64,000 bases of DNA from Pontibacter sp. G13 (GTDB taxonomy: Bacteria > Bacteroidota > Bacteroidia > J057): the NCBI RefSeq assembly GCF_031851795.1, contig NZ_CP134696.1, positions 7,006,001-7,070,000 on the forward strand. The letters are read 5' to 3'. The notes under the pieces were generated by a model. That model saw only the letters and a list, made by a program, of their open reading frames with translations, made no database searches and was not told where the DNA came from. The position numbers and the translations under genes are program-made. Shown piece by piece: positions 45,716 to 55,177 of the stretch (within the stretch, counting starts at the first letter, position 1; the number at the start of each line of letters is the position of its first letter).

Positions 45716-47278
45716 CTAGTTGCGTCCCGGTAAATGGAAGCCCTGTTTATTCAGGTTATCCATGATTTCCTTGACCTTGATGGTCATGTAGGAGATGTTG
45801 GACGCGCTCAAGCTGGAACCCGCTTGGTAGGGATATTCGGGGATCGTCGCCAGAAATTCCTGTACTTTTTGCTGGATGGGAACAAAGATCCACATGGTAT
45901 TTTCTGCATACCAGCGCAGGTACATCTCGGATTCCAAGGCTGCTTTTTCATAAGGATCAGCCTTTAGATGGATGACGAGCGGCCAAGCGGTTACTTCCCG
46001 AATGGCCGTGTTGATTCCTCCCTTGAGCTGGGCAAAATGAACCTTCCAATCTCCATATCGCACCGCATTCAATTCTCCTGTAGCTCCAAAATAGAAGATT
46101 TCTTCCCGGGGACTTTTCTCCACATCTCCCTTGAAAAATGGCATGAAGTTGTAGCCATCCAGATGCACCTTGAAGTTCTTCCCTCCAGAGGAAAATCCGG
46201 TTTTCATTTTTTCGACGATGTCATCTTCTCCAGCTGCGGCCATCAAGGTGGGCAGCCAATCTTCTTGGGACATGATGTTGCTGTATTTACTTCCCGGCTC
46301 GATCACGCCCGGCCATCGCACAATACATGGTACCCTGAACCCGCCTTCCCAGGTAGTCCCTTTTTCGCCGTGGAAGGGAGTGGTGCCCCCATCAGGCCAA
46401 GAGATGGTTTCTGCGCCGTTATCTGTGGAGTAGATCACGATCGTATTGTCCGTAATTCCGAGGTCATCCAATTGTTTGAGGAGCATGCCGACATGTGTAT
46501 CGTGCTCCGCCATTCCGTCCGGATACAATCCCAATCCCGTCAGGCCTACAGATTCCTTTTTGAGATGCGTCCAAACGTGCATTCGGGTGGTATTCATCCA
46601 CACGAAGAATGGTTTGTCCTGTTCGTTGGCTTCTTTGATGAAGTCCATAGCTGCACCCAGAAATTCCTGATCGACGGTCTCCATTCGCTTTTTGGTCAAT
46701 GGACCTGTATCCTCGATGTTTCCGTCAGAGGAGGATTTGATGACTCCGCGAGGGCCATATTTCTTGCGGAAGTTGGGATCTTTGGGATAAAAGTATCCTT
46801 CGGGCTCCTCCTCGGCATTGAGGTGATAGAGATTTCCGAAAAACTTGTCGAATCCGTGATTGGTAGGCAAATGTTTGTCTTGATCGCCGAGGTGGTTTTT
46901 GCCAAACTGCCCTGAGGTATATCCTTGAGCCTTCAGCACATCTGCGATCGTAGGCGCCCAATCGGGAATCCCGTGCGGAGAACCCGGCATCCCAATGGTG
47001 AGGAGCCCCGTGCGGAAGGGATGTTGACCCAAGATAAAAGAAGCGCGACCTGCTGTACAGCTATTCTGTGCATAGAAATGTGTCATCATCGCTCCCTCCT
47101 TGGCGATCCGGTCGATGTTGGGGGTTTCGTAGCCCATCACGCCGTTGTTGTAGGCGCTGATATTGTGGACCCCAATGTCGTCGCCCCAAATGACGAGGAT
47201 ATTGGGTTTCTTCTGTGCATGTGCGCCTCCAATTGATAGCATGAGCCCCAACAGGATGGCCATTTTGAATGTATTCAT
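45716..47278 (-). CDS. Exported sulfatase (arylsulfatase type)
   Basis: Type I sulfatase of 520 residues with a signal peptide (MNTFKMAILLGLMLSIGGAHA). KPNILVIWGDDIG supplies the first metal ligands (Asp-Asp), SCTAGRA is the formylglycine signature C-x-A-x-R with the modified Cys near residue 75, GQFGKNHLG carries the conserved Lys/His, and IVIYSTDNGAE provides the late Asp/Asn ligands. WGDDIGVHNISAYN and a long C-terminal subdomain match arylsulfatases in marine Bacteroidota. Cys-type, so an anaerobic (anSME) or FGE maturase is needed; none is encoded here. Substrate (sulfated glycan or aryl sulfate) unknown. Confidence 0.93.
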   Translation of the reverse strand: MNTFKMAILLGLMLSIGGAHAQKKPNILVIWGDDIGVHNISAYNNGVMGYETPNIDRIAKEGAMMTHFYAQNSCTAGRASFILGQHPFRTGLLTIGMPGSPHGIPDWAPTIADVLKAQGYTSGQFGKNHLGDQDKHLPTNHGFDKFFGNLYHLNAEEEPEGYFYPKDPNFRKKYGPRGVIKSSSDGNIEDTGPLTKKRMETVDQEFLGAAMDFIKEANEQDKPFFVWMNTTRMHVWTHLKKESVGLTGLGLYPDGMAEHDTHVGMLLKQLDDLGITDNTIVIYSTDNGAETISWPDGGTTPFHGEKGTTWEGGFRVPCIVRWPGVIEPGSKYSNIMSQEDWLPTLMAAAGEDDIVEKMKTGFSSGGKNFKVHLDGYNFMPFFKGDVEKSPREEIFYFGATGELNAVRYGDWKVHFAQLKGGINTAIREVTAWPLVIHLKADPYEKAALESEMYLRWYAENTMWIFVPIQQKVQEFLATIPEYPYQAGSSLSASNISYMTIKVKEIMDNLNKQGFHLPGRN

Positions 47279-47679
47279 GGGGTTGGTTGATGTGTTTGGA
47301 GGAAAAGCTAGATTCGAAATCCGAATAATCCATTTCGTGTTTGGCTTGTCTCTGTCAACCGTTCATCCATGTTGGGTTTAGGGAAATATGGGAGATGTGA
47401 TTGCTGGCGGTTTTGGGGGAAAGAGGGGAGCGGTGAAACTACTCCAGAAGGCTTGAGTGCTAGTTTGTATCGCTGATTCGAAATGTCAAATGAATGACGG
47501 CTGGGTGAATGCAAAACATCCCATTTCCAAAAGGAAACAGGATGTTATTCTGAAGGGTGTATTGTTCGACTTGGATGGGCAGGCCAAAAAATGTGAACCT
47601 TTTGTGCAGGGTGCTTGATGATTAATCCCGTGAGAAATCAAGCAAAGGATCGCAATATTTTGTCTCCTGCATAAGAAAA
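47279..47679. other. Intergenic region upstream of the sulfatase
   Basis: About 400 bp. The only structure seen is an interrupted hairpin AACATCC/GGATGTT (47515-47546), which on the minus strand is followed by TTGC and might weakly terminate the small gene at 47680. No gene or clear promoter recognised. Confidence 0.4.
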
Positions 47680-48072
47680 TCAAGTGAGTTTGAGTAGTTC
47701 CCAATTTGTCAGTTCGCAGTCATGATGGTATCCCATCCGGAAGAGATCTTCGATCAAGGTCTGGATTTTGCCTGAATCGGGAACCATCCGTCTGGTGGTC
47801 CCTTCAATCGTGGCTTGGCCCGTTGAATCTCCTTCCTGAAGCGTGGTTTGATGCATCAATCTTCCAAGTTCCTTGGACAGCTGGGCTGCCTTGACTGGAG
47901 AATTGGTGGCAAAAGCGTACTGAAGTTTGAGAAACGTGGTTTCTTCGGTTTCTTGCACAATAGCGGTCAGTCGATTTGGGACTTCAGCCATGGCGTCTCG
48001 GCATTTGGCTGGAAATTCGCTGTCAGAGACAAATTTGCCAGTAGATTTCGATTGTCTGTTAAATAAACCCAT
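47680..48072 (-). CDS. Small protein of unknown function
   Basis: 130 residues from the ATG at 48072 (MGLFNRQSKSTGKF); an in-frame ATG four codons earlier is less likely. Mainly helical and charged, no signal peptide or membrane segment, no motif recognised. Pro-poor helices (LTAIVQETEETTFLKLQYAF and VKAAQLSKELGRLMHQT) suggest a compact helical bundle. Stands alone; the codon use fits neighbouring genes, which supports it being real. Confidence 0.6.
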   Translation of the reverse strand: MGLFNRQSKSTGKFVSDSEFPAKCRDAMAEVPNRLTAIVQETEETTFLKLQYAFATNSPVKAAQLSKELGRLMHQTTLQEGDSTGQATIEGTTRRMVPDSGKIQTLIEDLFRMGYHHDCELTNWELLKLT

Positions 48073-48258
48073 AGTCGGTTTCACTGATGTGGATGGAACC
48101 GGATATATCGTGTGCGAACAATAACCAATCTACAAAACGGTGTACCGGTAAAGTTATTTAACCTTTCGGAAAATTCACCCAAATAATTTCAGAAAATAAC
48201 CAAATAGGCCATAAAATGAATAAATCATCAAAATTCTGGATGGTGAATATTGGGATTT

Positions 48259-48963
48259 TCAGGGCAATTGGGTTCCCATGCGTTCGATATACTGAAACGT
48301 CGGCAGGATTTTGTGGAAGATTCCCTGCGTTTCGAATCCTTTCCAATCTTGTAGCCCGACCTCCTCATGGGCGAGGCAGGTGATGACCACTGAATGCAGC
48401 AATTGGTCCTGAGTGGGAAGGGTGATCCACGTGAGCATGCGATATTTGCCCGGATAATGCGGGTCCTGGAAGGGCCTGAAATCCATCTCGCCAGTCAAGA
48501 GATACCCTTTCCGATCTTGAAATTTGACCTGCCCCACCAATTCAAATTGCGCTTCCGGCATGGCCATGCTGAGTTCGTCCTTGATGATTTGAAGGAGCTG
48601 GGTGGCATATCCGGGACCATTGGCTAGATTGAAATCCGTAGCGCCAATGCTGATTTCTTCCAAAATTTTCTGGCCGGACCTTTGGCGGAAGATCACATAA
48701 TCTCGCCCATTTTTGGGGCTCTCCATTTCTACCGAATCTGGATATTCCACCGAAAACTGAGTAGCTGCCAGTTGCATCAATTCGCAATCCAATTCATCCA
48801 CAGAGAAAATATGATCGAGTACTTGTGCTTTTGGTCGCTCGAACCCAATCCCGGGTTGTTGGATTTCCGGGATGGAATCAGTGGTGTCTGCCTGTTGAGA
48901 ATCGGAGGGTTGACAGCTCAGGAGAAAACTGAGAAAGAAGATGGAAAGGAAAGCACGAACCAT
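48259..48963 (-). CDS. Lipoprotein of unknown function
   Basis: 234 residues, signal MVRAFLSIFFLSFLLSC with a textbook lipobox LLSC. After an Asp/Gln/Ser-rich linker (about 18-40) comes a single domain with no recognised family; QILEEISIGATDFN-like and GKYRMLTWITLPTQD segments suggest a mixed alpha/beta fold similar to small stress or motility-type domains, but no catalytic residues stand out. Divergent from the aldehyde dehydrogenase gene, with a ~100-bp shared promoter region. Confidence 0.7.
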   Translation of the reverse strand: MVRAFLSIFFLSFLLSCQPSDSQQADTTDSIPEIQQPGIGFERPKAQVLDHIFSVDELDCELMQLAATQFSVEYPDSVEMESPKNGRDYVIFRQRSGQKILEEISIGATDFNLANGPGYATQLLQIIKDELSMAMPEAQFELVGQVKFQDRKGYLLTGEMDFRPFQDPHYPGKYRMLTWITLPTQDQLLHSVVITCLAHEEVGLQDWKGFETQGIFHKILPTFQYIERMGTQLP

Positions 48964-49061
48964 TTTTTTGCCGGAAAGATCGTCCCAAAATGTCGGATTG
49001 GCAACAGGGCAGGGGAGGGAGGAGAAGAATGTGTATCTTGTGTACGCTCAATTCACGATTC

Positions 49062-50504
49062 ATGACCGATTTTCGTCACCTACTCGCAGAAGCCAATTGG
49101 ATCGCAGGCAAATGGTCCAATTCCGGCACCAGTCGATTCATCACCGTTTTTCACAAATGGACCCAGCAGCCTTTGGCTCAGATTCCGCTGGCGACTCCCA
49201 AACAGATGGAAGAGGTGATTGTCGCCTCGGAAACTGCTTTTGAGGAATTCAGGCAATGGTCGGCCCAAGACCGAGCCCGAATTCTACACCAGTTAGCGGA
49301 TTTGCTTGAAAAGGAAGAGGAACCATTTGCCTCGCTGATTTGTGCCGAAGCTGGAAAGCCGATTTCCTATGCCCGAGGAGAAGTCGCCAGATGTCTGGTA
49401 ACCCTGAGAACAGCCGCCGCCGAAACGCTGCGTTTTGACGGAGAAAAGGTCCCAATGGATTTTGCGGCGGGAGTGGGCAAGACTGCTTTCACCCGGAGAT
49501 TCCCCAAAGGCCCAATTGCCTGTATTTCTCCTTTCAATTTCCCGCTGAACCTAGCCCTTCATAAGATCGCTCCTGCATTGGCCACGGGCTGTTCGGTAAT
49601 CCTCAAACCGAGTCCCTACGCACCGCTCAGCTCATTGGCGTTTGCCAAATTGGTGGAACAAACCGATCTGCCTGCGGGTGCCTTGAATGTCCTGCTCTGT
49701 GATATTCCCGAAGCAGAGCATTGGATCAAGGACGAGCGCATGAAGGTGCTGTCCTTCACCGGAAGTCCCGCAATCGGATGGATGCTCAAAGCCAAAGCGG
49801 GCAAAAAACCGGTCATCCTTGAGCTGGGAGGAAATGCTGCCGTCATCGTGGATGAAACTGCCGATCTCGCACATACAGCCAAAAGATGTGCTCTGGGGGC
49901 TTTTCTATACGCAGGACAAATCTGCATTTCCACCCAACGAATCTATGTAGAACAATCAGTCTTCAAGCAGTTTCAGGAATTGCTCGTCAAGGAAACTCGG
50001 GCGCTCCTATCAGGCGATCCAAGTGGTGAAAAAATCACCAACGGCCCCTTGATTCATCAGGTCCATCTCAAGCGTATTTCAGACTGGGTAGATCATGCCG
50101 TGGAACAGGGTGCCAAGGTGCTGGCAGGTGGTAGTGTGCTTGACGAGGAGCGGAACCTGTACGCTCCGACTTTGCTTACCCAGACGCAGCCTCACATGGA
50201 GGTGGTGCGGGAAGAGGCATTTGGTCCGGTAGCGATTCTCGAGCCCTACGAACATTTCTCCGAAGCCATCACAACGGTGAACGATTCCAAGTTTGGTCTA
50301 CAGGCAGGCGTATTTACCCAACGTATCGACCGGATGCAGGAGGCTCACGCTAAGTTGGAAGTCGGTGCCGTCATTGTCAATGAAGTACCGGGATTCAGGG
50401 TGGATTCCATGCCCTATGGTGGGGTCAAGGAATCTGGACTGGGAAGAGAAGGAATCCGGTATACAATGGAGGATTACACCGAACCTAGATTGCTGGTCTT
50501 TTAG
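49062..50504 (+). CDS. NAD-dependent aldehyde dehydrogenase
   Basis: Aldehyde dehydrogenase, 480 residues from the ATG at 49062 (MTDFRHLLAEANWIAGKW); an in-frame start at 48990 would add 24 residues resembling no ALDH. Motifs: PFNFPLNLALHKIAPALATG and VILKPSPYAPLSS (cofactor site), VLSFTGSPAIGW, PVILELGGNAAVIV with the general-base Glu, GQICISTQRIYV with the catalytic Cys near residue 285, and REEAFGPVAIL. It differs from the pentose-pathway enzyme at 7.6 kb and looks like a general or glyceraldehyde/lactaldehyde-type ALDH. Ends 9 bp before the converging MscS gene. Confidence 0.9.
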   Translation: MTDFRHLLAEANWIAGKWSNSGTSRFITVFHKWTQQPLAQIPLATPKQMEEVIVASETAFEEFRQWSAQDRARILHQLADLLEKEEEPFASLICAEAGKPISYARGEVARCLVTLRTAAAETLRFDGEKVPMDFAAGVGKTAFTRRFPKGPIACISPFNFPLNLALHKIAPALATGCSVILKPSPYAPLSSLAFAKLVEQTDLPAGALNVLLCDIPEAEHWIKDERMKVLSFTGSPAIGWMLKAKAGKKPVILELGGNAAVIVDETADLAHTAKRCALGAFLYAGQICISTQRIYVEQSVFKQFQELLVKETRALLSGDPSGEKITNGPLIHQVHLKRISDWVDHAVEQGAKVLAGGSVLDEERNLYAPTLLTQTQPHMEVVREEAFGPVAILEPYEHFSEAITTVNDSKFGLQAGVFTQRIDRMQEAHAKLEVGAVIVNEVPGFRVDSMPYGGVKESGLGREGIRYTMEDYTEPRLLVF

Positions 50505-50513
50505 CGGAAATCA

Positions 50514-52280
50514 TCACTTCGAATCTTCTGGGGGCGGGTTTTTGTCCTCAGTTGATTGGGAGTCTTTTCGTTCTTCCCGACCTAGTTGCAGGAGATTTTC
50601 GGGAATGGTGAGATCGTTGCCATCTCGATTGGCGCGATAGGCGGGAGAGAGAATTTCGACATTGGCCTTGCCGAATTCGATGATGATGTTCTTGTGCAAT
50701 TCGGAGTAAATGGCCGGCATCTTGGTCGGCTTGTCCGTGTAGGCATTGATTTCGTAGGCCACGTAGTAATCATCCAAACTGGTTTGTAGGACAAAGGGCT
50801 GTTTCATTTCATTATCCGTGATGATGCCTTTGGTCTTATTCGCAGCTGTGATCAGGAGTTCCTGCACTTGTTCCCAAGGCACGTCATAGCCAATTGTTAC
50901 GGAAGTGTGGAGGATCAAATTCCCCATTTTAGAGGCCGTAGTGTAATTGATCGCATGGCTGTTGACGATCTGGGCATTCGGCACCGTGACGACCTCGTTT
51001 TTAGGCGTGCGAATCCGCGTGACTAGAATATTCCGCTCCACCACATCGCCCGTTACATTGGCCGCCTGAATACGGTCGCCCTTTTTGAATGGCCGCATAT
51101 AGGTCAATACCACCCCGCCCACAGCATTGGCCACAACGCTCGAACTCCCCAATGAGATGACGGCCCCCAGAAACACAGAGATCGCCTGGAAGGTCTGCCC
51201 ACTGGAGCCTGGCAGAAGGGGGAAGGTGAAGATCAGCAGGAATATGATCCCCAGAAACTTAAGCAGATTCAACGTCGGAATCGCCCATTCGGAGTAGAAA
51301 CCGTTGATCCGAATATTGCCAGCCCCAATTTCCTGAAAGATATAGACCAATCCTCGCAGGATAAACCGATAGATCATGATGTAGATGATGATCGTGATCA
51401 GGTTGGGAATGAAGGCGACGAGTGAATTGAAGAATCCGGTGATCGGGTCGATGATCCAACCCATGAGGGTATTGCCGATGTCCCGGGTCAGTCCGAATTT
51501 GGTGAGGATCACGGGCAATAGGCTGTAGGCAACAAACAGCAATATCACCCACCTGAGAATCCCCAGAATACCCAAAATGGTCCTTTCGGCATTGTCTGGA
51601 GTGACGAGTTGGACGTGCTTGAAGGTTAGGACTTTGGAAATCTTGGCGAGGGTGTTGTTGCTTTTTCCTACCCGTTTCCTGACCCAGGAGAACGCGAAGT
51701 TGATGGCGAGGATCAAGAGAATGGTGATGATCAGCGACGCCAACAGGAACCAGTATTTCCCTTTGAGAATGTCGGCATGATTGGCCTGAAGGTCTCCCCA
51801 GATTCGGTCTGCATACCATCTGGCAACCTCTTCTTCACTATGTCTGAGTAGGGAGGATTCCTTGAGTCCAATCCGGGTGATGAGGGAATCTCCGTACAGG
51901 ATGATCAGTCCGGCACTGTCCGCCTTGATCCCTAGAGAATCTGGAACGAATCGGTCTCGATTGGCCAAGTCAATGAGGTAATGTTCGATGCGCCTACGTT
52001 CCTGACGTGCCAATCTCCAAGGCTGTCTACGGCTTGGGTAGAGCCCAAACAGGGTATCTCCAAAAGGCCGAACGGGTACGCCACGACCATGGACCATGAG
52101 GGAGTCTTGATAATACAGGAGCGATTGGTCTCCCGGCCGTAGGACAAATCGCTCGGTTTCCTCATAGAATTCAGAAGAGTCGATGACAATGCCCAGCGTG
52201 TCTGGAGTCTGTCCCCAGCCAGTCATCGGAGCAAGCAGCCATGCCGCCCAGCTTATCCATCGAATGATCCAATCCTTCAT
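50514..52280 (-). CDS. MscS-family mechanosensitive channel
   Basis: 588-residue channel for osmotic release of small solutes. Signal peptide (MKDWIIRWISWAAWLLAPMTGW), a ~150-residue extracytoplasmic domain, then five or so membrane segments (about 180-400; LLASLIITILLILAINFAF, ILGILRWVILLFVAYSLLPV and ITIIIYIMIYRFIL). The pore-lining helix is around AISVFLGAVISLGSSSVVANAVGG, followed by the beta domain (RIQAANVTGDVVERNILVTRI) and the alpha/beta vestibule. The long N-terminal exported domain places it among larger MscS relatives of Bacteroidota. Ends next to the ALDH gene. Confidence 0.93.
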   Translation of the reverse strand: MKDWIIRWISWAAWLLAPMTGWGQTPDTLGIVIDSSEFYEETERFVLRPGDQSLLYYQDSLMVHGRGVPVRPFGDTLFGLYPSRRQPWRLARQERRRIEHYLIDLANRDRFVPDSLGIKADSAGLIILYGDSLITRIGLKESSLLRHSEEEVARWYADRIWGDLQANHADILKGKYWFLLASLIITILLILAINFAFSWVRKRVGKSNNTLAKISKVLTFKHVQLVTPDNAERTILGILGILRWVILLFVAYSLLPVILTKFGLTRDIGNTLMGWIIDPITGFFNSLVAFIPNLITIIIYIMIYRFILRGLVYIFQEIGAGNIRINGFYSEWAIPTLNLLKFLGIIFLLIFTFPLLPGSSGQTFQAISVFLGAVISLGSSSVVANAVGGVVLTYMRPFKKGDRIQAANVTGDVVERNILVTRIRTPKNEVVTVPNAQIVNSHAINYTTASKMGNLILHTSVTIGYDVPWEQVQELLITAANKTKGIITDNEMKQPFVLQTSLDDYYVAYEINAYTDKPTKMPAIYSELHKNIIIEFGKANVEILSPAYRANRDGNDLTIPENLLQLGREERKDSQSTEDKNPPPEDSK

Positions 52281-52365
52281 GTGTCTCAGCCTGTTTTCAA
52301 AGACACATATTTTCTTCGATAATACACTTTGGTTATCGAAGTGTTTCTTTCATAGAATGGATTTT

Positions 52366-53433
52366 CTAGGGATTTTCGGGCGCCCACTTCAGCCCATCCC
52401 ACAGGGAGCGCTGCGATTCCCAGAAGGCAAGGTTATCTTCTGGAAGGATAATGATGAAGTGTAGAGTTGCTTCTGTGGAGGCCATCACGCGACTGATCAC
52501 CCAGCGATGGCTGCCGGGTTGAAGGTCCTGAATGACAGTCTCAATCACCTTCCAAGATCTTGTGCCATTGCCCGGTGCCTCATAGGTCGTGGTTTCCATC
52601 GGGGCGAATTGGAGCGTTTTGAGGATTTCGTGATTTCTGCGAATCTCCTCTTCCGCTTCCTTAGGCTTTACAAGAAGGTTGAAGTCTGGAGGGGATTGGC
52701 GGGCGATGATCTTGGCTGATTCCTTCGAATGCTGCCAAACGTGGGTCTGATCTTGAGTTTCAGCCAATTCCCAAGAATGCTCTTCTGAGGGGAATCGGTA
52801 CCCAATCTCTTCTCCCTGCGGAATAGGGAAATATGGATTTAAATAGACTTTGGAAATGTCTCCACCGATGAACCTATGACGAGACCTTTCGAGGGAAACG
52901 GGAAAATGATGCATGACTGCGGCAGAATGCGTGTCATGCCCGAAGATATGGATGTCGATACCGCCTGATTCTCCGAGGTATACCTCTGCTGCCCAGATGT
53001 TCACTGTATCGAGAAGTATGCTGTCTCGAATTCTCCATTCCTCGACATTCATCCCTTCCAGTTTGGTCAATATTTCTCGTTTGGTTGCCTTAAAAGACTG
53101 CCCAGTGCGATCGAAGAACCTGAATTCCTCCCCAAATCCATCCGTAGTACCCCGAAAAAATGGAGACACCTCTTGCTCTTTTGGTAGGTTGAACCATAGG
53201 TGAGTTCCCAATATGCGCGTCATAAAGGGGTGAACCTGCAGCATATTCGAGTCGAAGAACCAAGGAGCATGTACAGTGAGTCCATCCGAGGGAATCGGTG
53301 GAGGAGGGGGAAGATCGCTCATGTTGATGGTGATGGGAGCACCTTCACCTTGAAGCGTATGATGCCAAATCAATTCTTGGGCTTGGAGATGCACCAGATT
53401 GATACCAAGCACCAATAGAAAGAGCCTTTTCAT
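52366..53433 (-). CDS. Exported protein of unknown function, coupled to the carotenoid desaturase
   Basis: 355 residues with signal peptide MKRLFLLVLGINLVHLQAQ. A short Pro-rich stretch (LPPPPPIP) follows near residue 40. No known family or catalytic motif was recognised; the sequence is rich in aromatic residues and His (IFGHDTHSAAVMHHFP), and the last 100 residues (TEATLHFIIILPEDNLAF) look like an alpha/beta domain. Its ATG overlaps the desaturase TGA (ATGA), so it should be translated together with that enzyme. Functional connection to carotenoids unknown. Confidence 0.72.
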   Translation of the reverse strand: MKRLFLLVLGINLVHLQAQELIWHHTLQGEGAPITINMSDLPPPPPIPSDGLTVHAPWFFDSNMLQVHPFMTRILGTHLWFNLPKEQEVSPFFRGTTDGFGEEFRFFDRTGQSFKATKREILTKLEGMNVEEWRIRDSILLDTVNIWAAEVYLGESGGIDIHIFGHDTHSAAVMHHFPVSLERSRHRFIGGDISKVYLNPYFPIPQGEEIGYRFPSEEHSWELAETQDQTHVWQHSKESAKIIARQSPPDFNLLVKPKEAEEEIRRNHEILKTLQFAPMETTTYEAPGNGTRSWKVIETVIQDLQPGSHRWVISRVMASTEATLHFIIILPEDNLAFWESQRSLWDGLKWAPENP

Positions 53434-54926
53434 GGATGTAACCTATATGAAGTTGCAGTGGGGACCATTTCCCCCACAATCTTGGCACCCAGCAAGCTCA
53501 GGGGAATACCGCCTCCGGGATGCACAGATCCTCCGCAAAAATACAGATTTTCAATTTTTCGGGAAAAATTGGGATGCCTTAAAAACGCAGCAAATAGATT
53601 GTTGGAACTGGTGCCGTAAAGCGCGCCTTGATAGGAACTCGTCTTGGATTCAATGGTCCGGGGCTCCAAAATGGATTCTGTTCGGATCAGCGGCTCGATG
53701 TCTTTGCCCAATTGGCGCTTGAGCTTGTCGAGTATGTGTTGGCGGGTCTGGGCAATCAAGGTGTCCCAATCTTGTCCGGTATTGGCGGGCGCATTGACCA
53801 TGACAAACCAGTTTTCGCAGCCTTCGGGGGCGTCTTCTGGAACCAGTTTGCTGGTGATATTCACATAAATGGTCGGATCGTGGTAAATGGATTTTTCCTC
53901 CCACATACACGCGAATTCAGCTTCGTAACTTTCCGAGAAGAAGATATTGTGCAGGTCCAGTTCGGGAAATTCAGCTCCTATTCCCCAGTAGAAGATCAGC
54001 GCAGAACTACTCCTTGGTTGCGTCAACGTACGTTCCGGATGCGGTTGGTCAGGAAGCAGTTTGCGATAGGTGGGGACCACATCGGCATTGGACACGACGA
54101 GATCTGCCGAGATAGATGCCCCATTCACCTGCACGCCTACGGCCTTTTTTCGCTCGACGAGAATCTGCTCAACCGGCGTATTGAGATGGAATTTCACCCC
54201 TAGTTTTTTTGCCAACTTCACGATGGATTCCGTGATCTGGTACATGCCGCGCTTGGGGAGATAGGCACCCATGTTGAATTCCAGATGGGGAATGATGTTG
54301 AGGGTGGCAGGTGCCTCGTAGGGATTGGACCCGTTGTAGGTGGCGTATCGGTTGAAGAGCTGCACAACCCTTGGGTCTTCAAATTGAGATCTGTTGGCCT
54401 GATCCATACTTCTGAAGGGATCTAGCTGTGGAAGCCTCAACGTGGATATGACCGTGCCCATACGGGTGTAAGTGCTCAATTTGTGGAGCGAGCGTTCCAA
54501 AAAGACGTGATGGGTGATATCGTACAGTTTGCGGCTGTGTTCGAGAAATGCGGCAATTCGTTCTGAGGGTTCCCCGGTTTGGCGCTCGACCTCCTCTGAG
54601 AATGCCCGAGGTTGCGCGAATGCCTCTATGGACGTGCCATCTGGATAAAAATACTTTGTCAGAACCTCGAGGGTGTGGTAGTCAAACCAATCTTCCGGTT
54701 TTTCTCCCGCCAGCTCAAATAGCTCCATCACCAGTTGCGGCATCGTGAAGAGGGAAGGGCCGGTGTCAAATCGGAACCCCTGATCCTCCAAGATATTGAG
54801 CTTGCCTCCAGGATATGAATTGGCTTCGTAGACGGAGACTTGATATCCTTTTACCTGAAGTCTGATGGAAGTGGCGAGGCCGCCGATTCCGGAGCCAACG
54901 ATGATGGCGTGAGGTTGCTGTTGCAC
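53430..54926 (-). CDS. Phytoene desaturase / carotenoid desaturase (CrtI/CrtD family)
   Basis: FAD-dependent carotenoid desaturase, 498 residues. N-terminal dinucleotide fold GSGIGG (residues 12-17) with ANSYPGGKL; FDTGPSLFTMP; central RYATYNGSNPYEAPAT, which is typical of bacterial desaturases; and a C-terminal FAD segment LYFCGGSVHPGGGIPLSLLGAKIVGEM. It may be phytoene desaturase (crtI) or the 3,4-desaturase crtD, which by sequence alone I cannot separate; no crtB, crtY or crtZ gene is nearby. The organism is therefore likely pigmented. It overlaps the following exported protein gene by 4 bp. Confidence 0.9.
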   Translation of the reverse strand: MQQQPHAIIVGSGIGGLATSIRLQVKGYQVSVYEANSYPGGKLNILEDQGFRFDTGPSLFTMPQLVMELFELAGEKPEDWFDYHTLEVLTKYFYPDGTSIEAFAQPRAFSEEVERQTGEPSERIAAFLEHSRKLYDITHHVFLERSLHKLSTYTRMGTVISTLRLPQLDPFRSMDQANRSQFEDPRVVQLFNRYATYNGSNPYEAPATLNIIPHLEFNMGAYLPKRGMYQITESIVKLAKKLGVKFHLNTPVEQILVERKKAVGVQVNGASISADLVVSNADVVPTYRKLLPDQPHPERTLTQPRSSSALIFYWGIGAEFPELDLHNIFFSESYEAEFACMWEEKSIYHDPTIYVNITSKLVPEDAPEGCENWFVMVNAPANTGQDWDTLIAQTRQHILDKLKRQLGKDIEPLIRTESILEPRTIESKTSSYQGALYGTSSNNLFAAFLRHPNFSRKIENLYFCGGSVHPGGGIPLSLLGAKIVGEMVPTATSYRLHP

Positions 54927-55177
54927 GTTGAGGTCTTTGATGGGAAAATGAGCATGAATGCTCTGCGCAAATTAGCTGTTTAATGATTTATTCGCAAAAT
55001 TAAACAGAAGGGCCGTTTGGATGCCTTTTCCTCGTGGAGGTGTAACGGGGATGTTAACAATTGGATTTGATTTCCGAACATTCGGGATTTGCCGTTAATT
55101 TCCGAATCTATTCGATGGGTTTGTTTCCCCAAACCGAGGGGAAATCAGGTCAAACGAGTATTTCAAACAACTGTATC

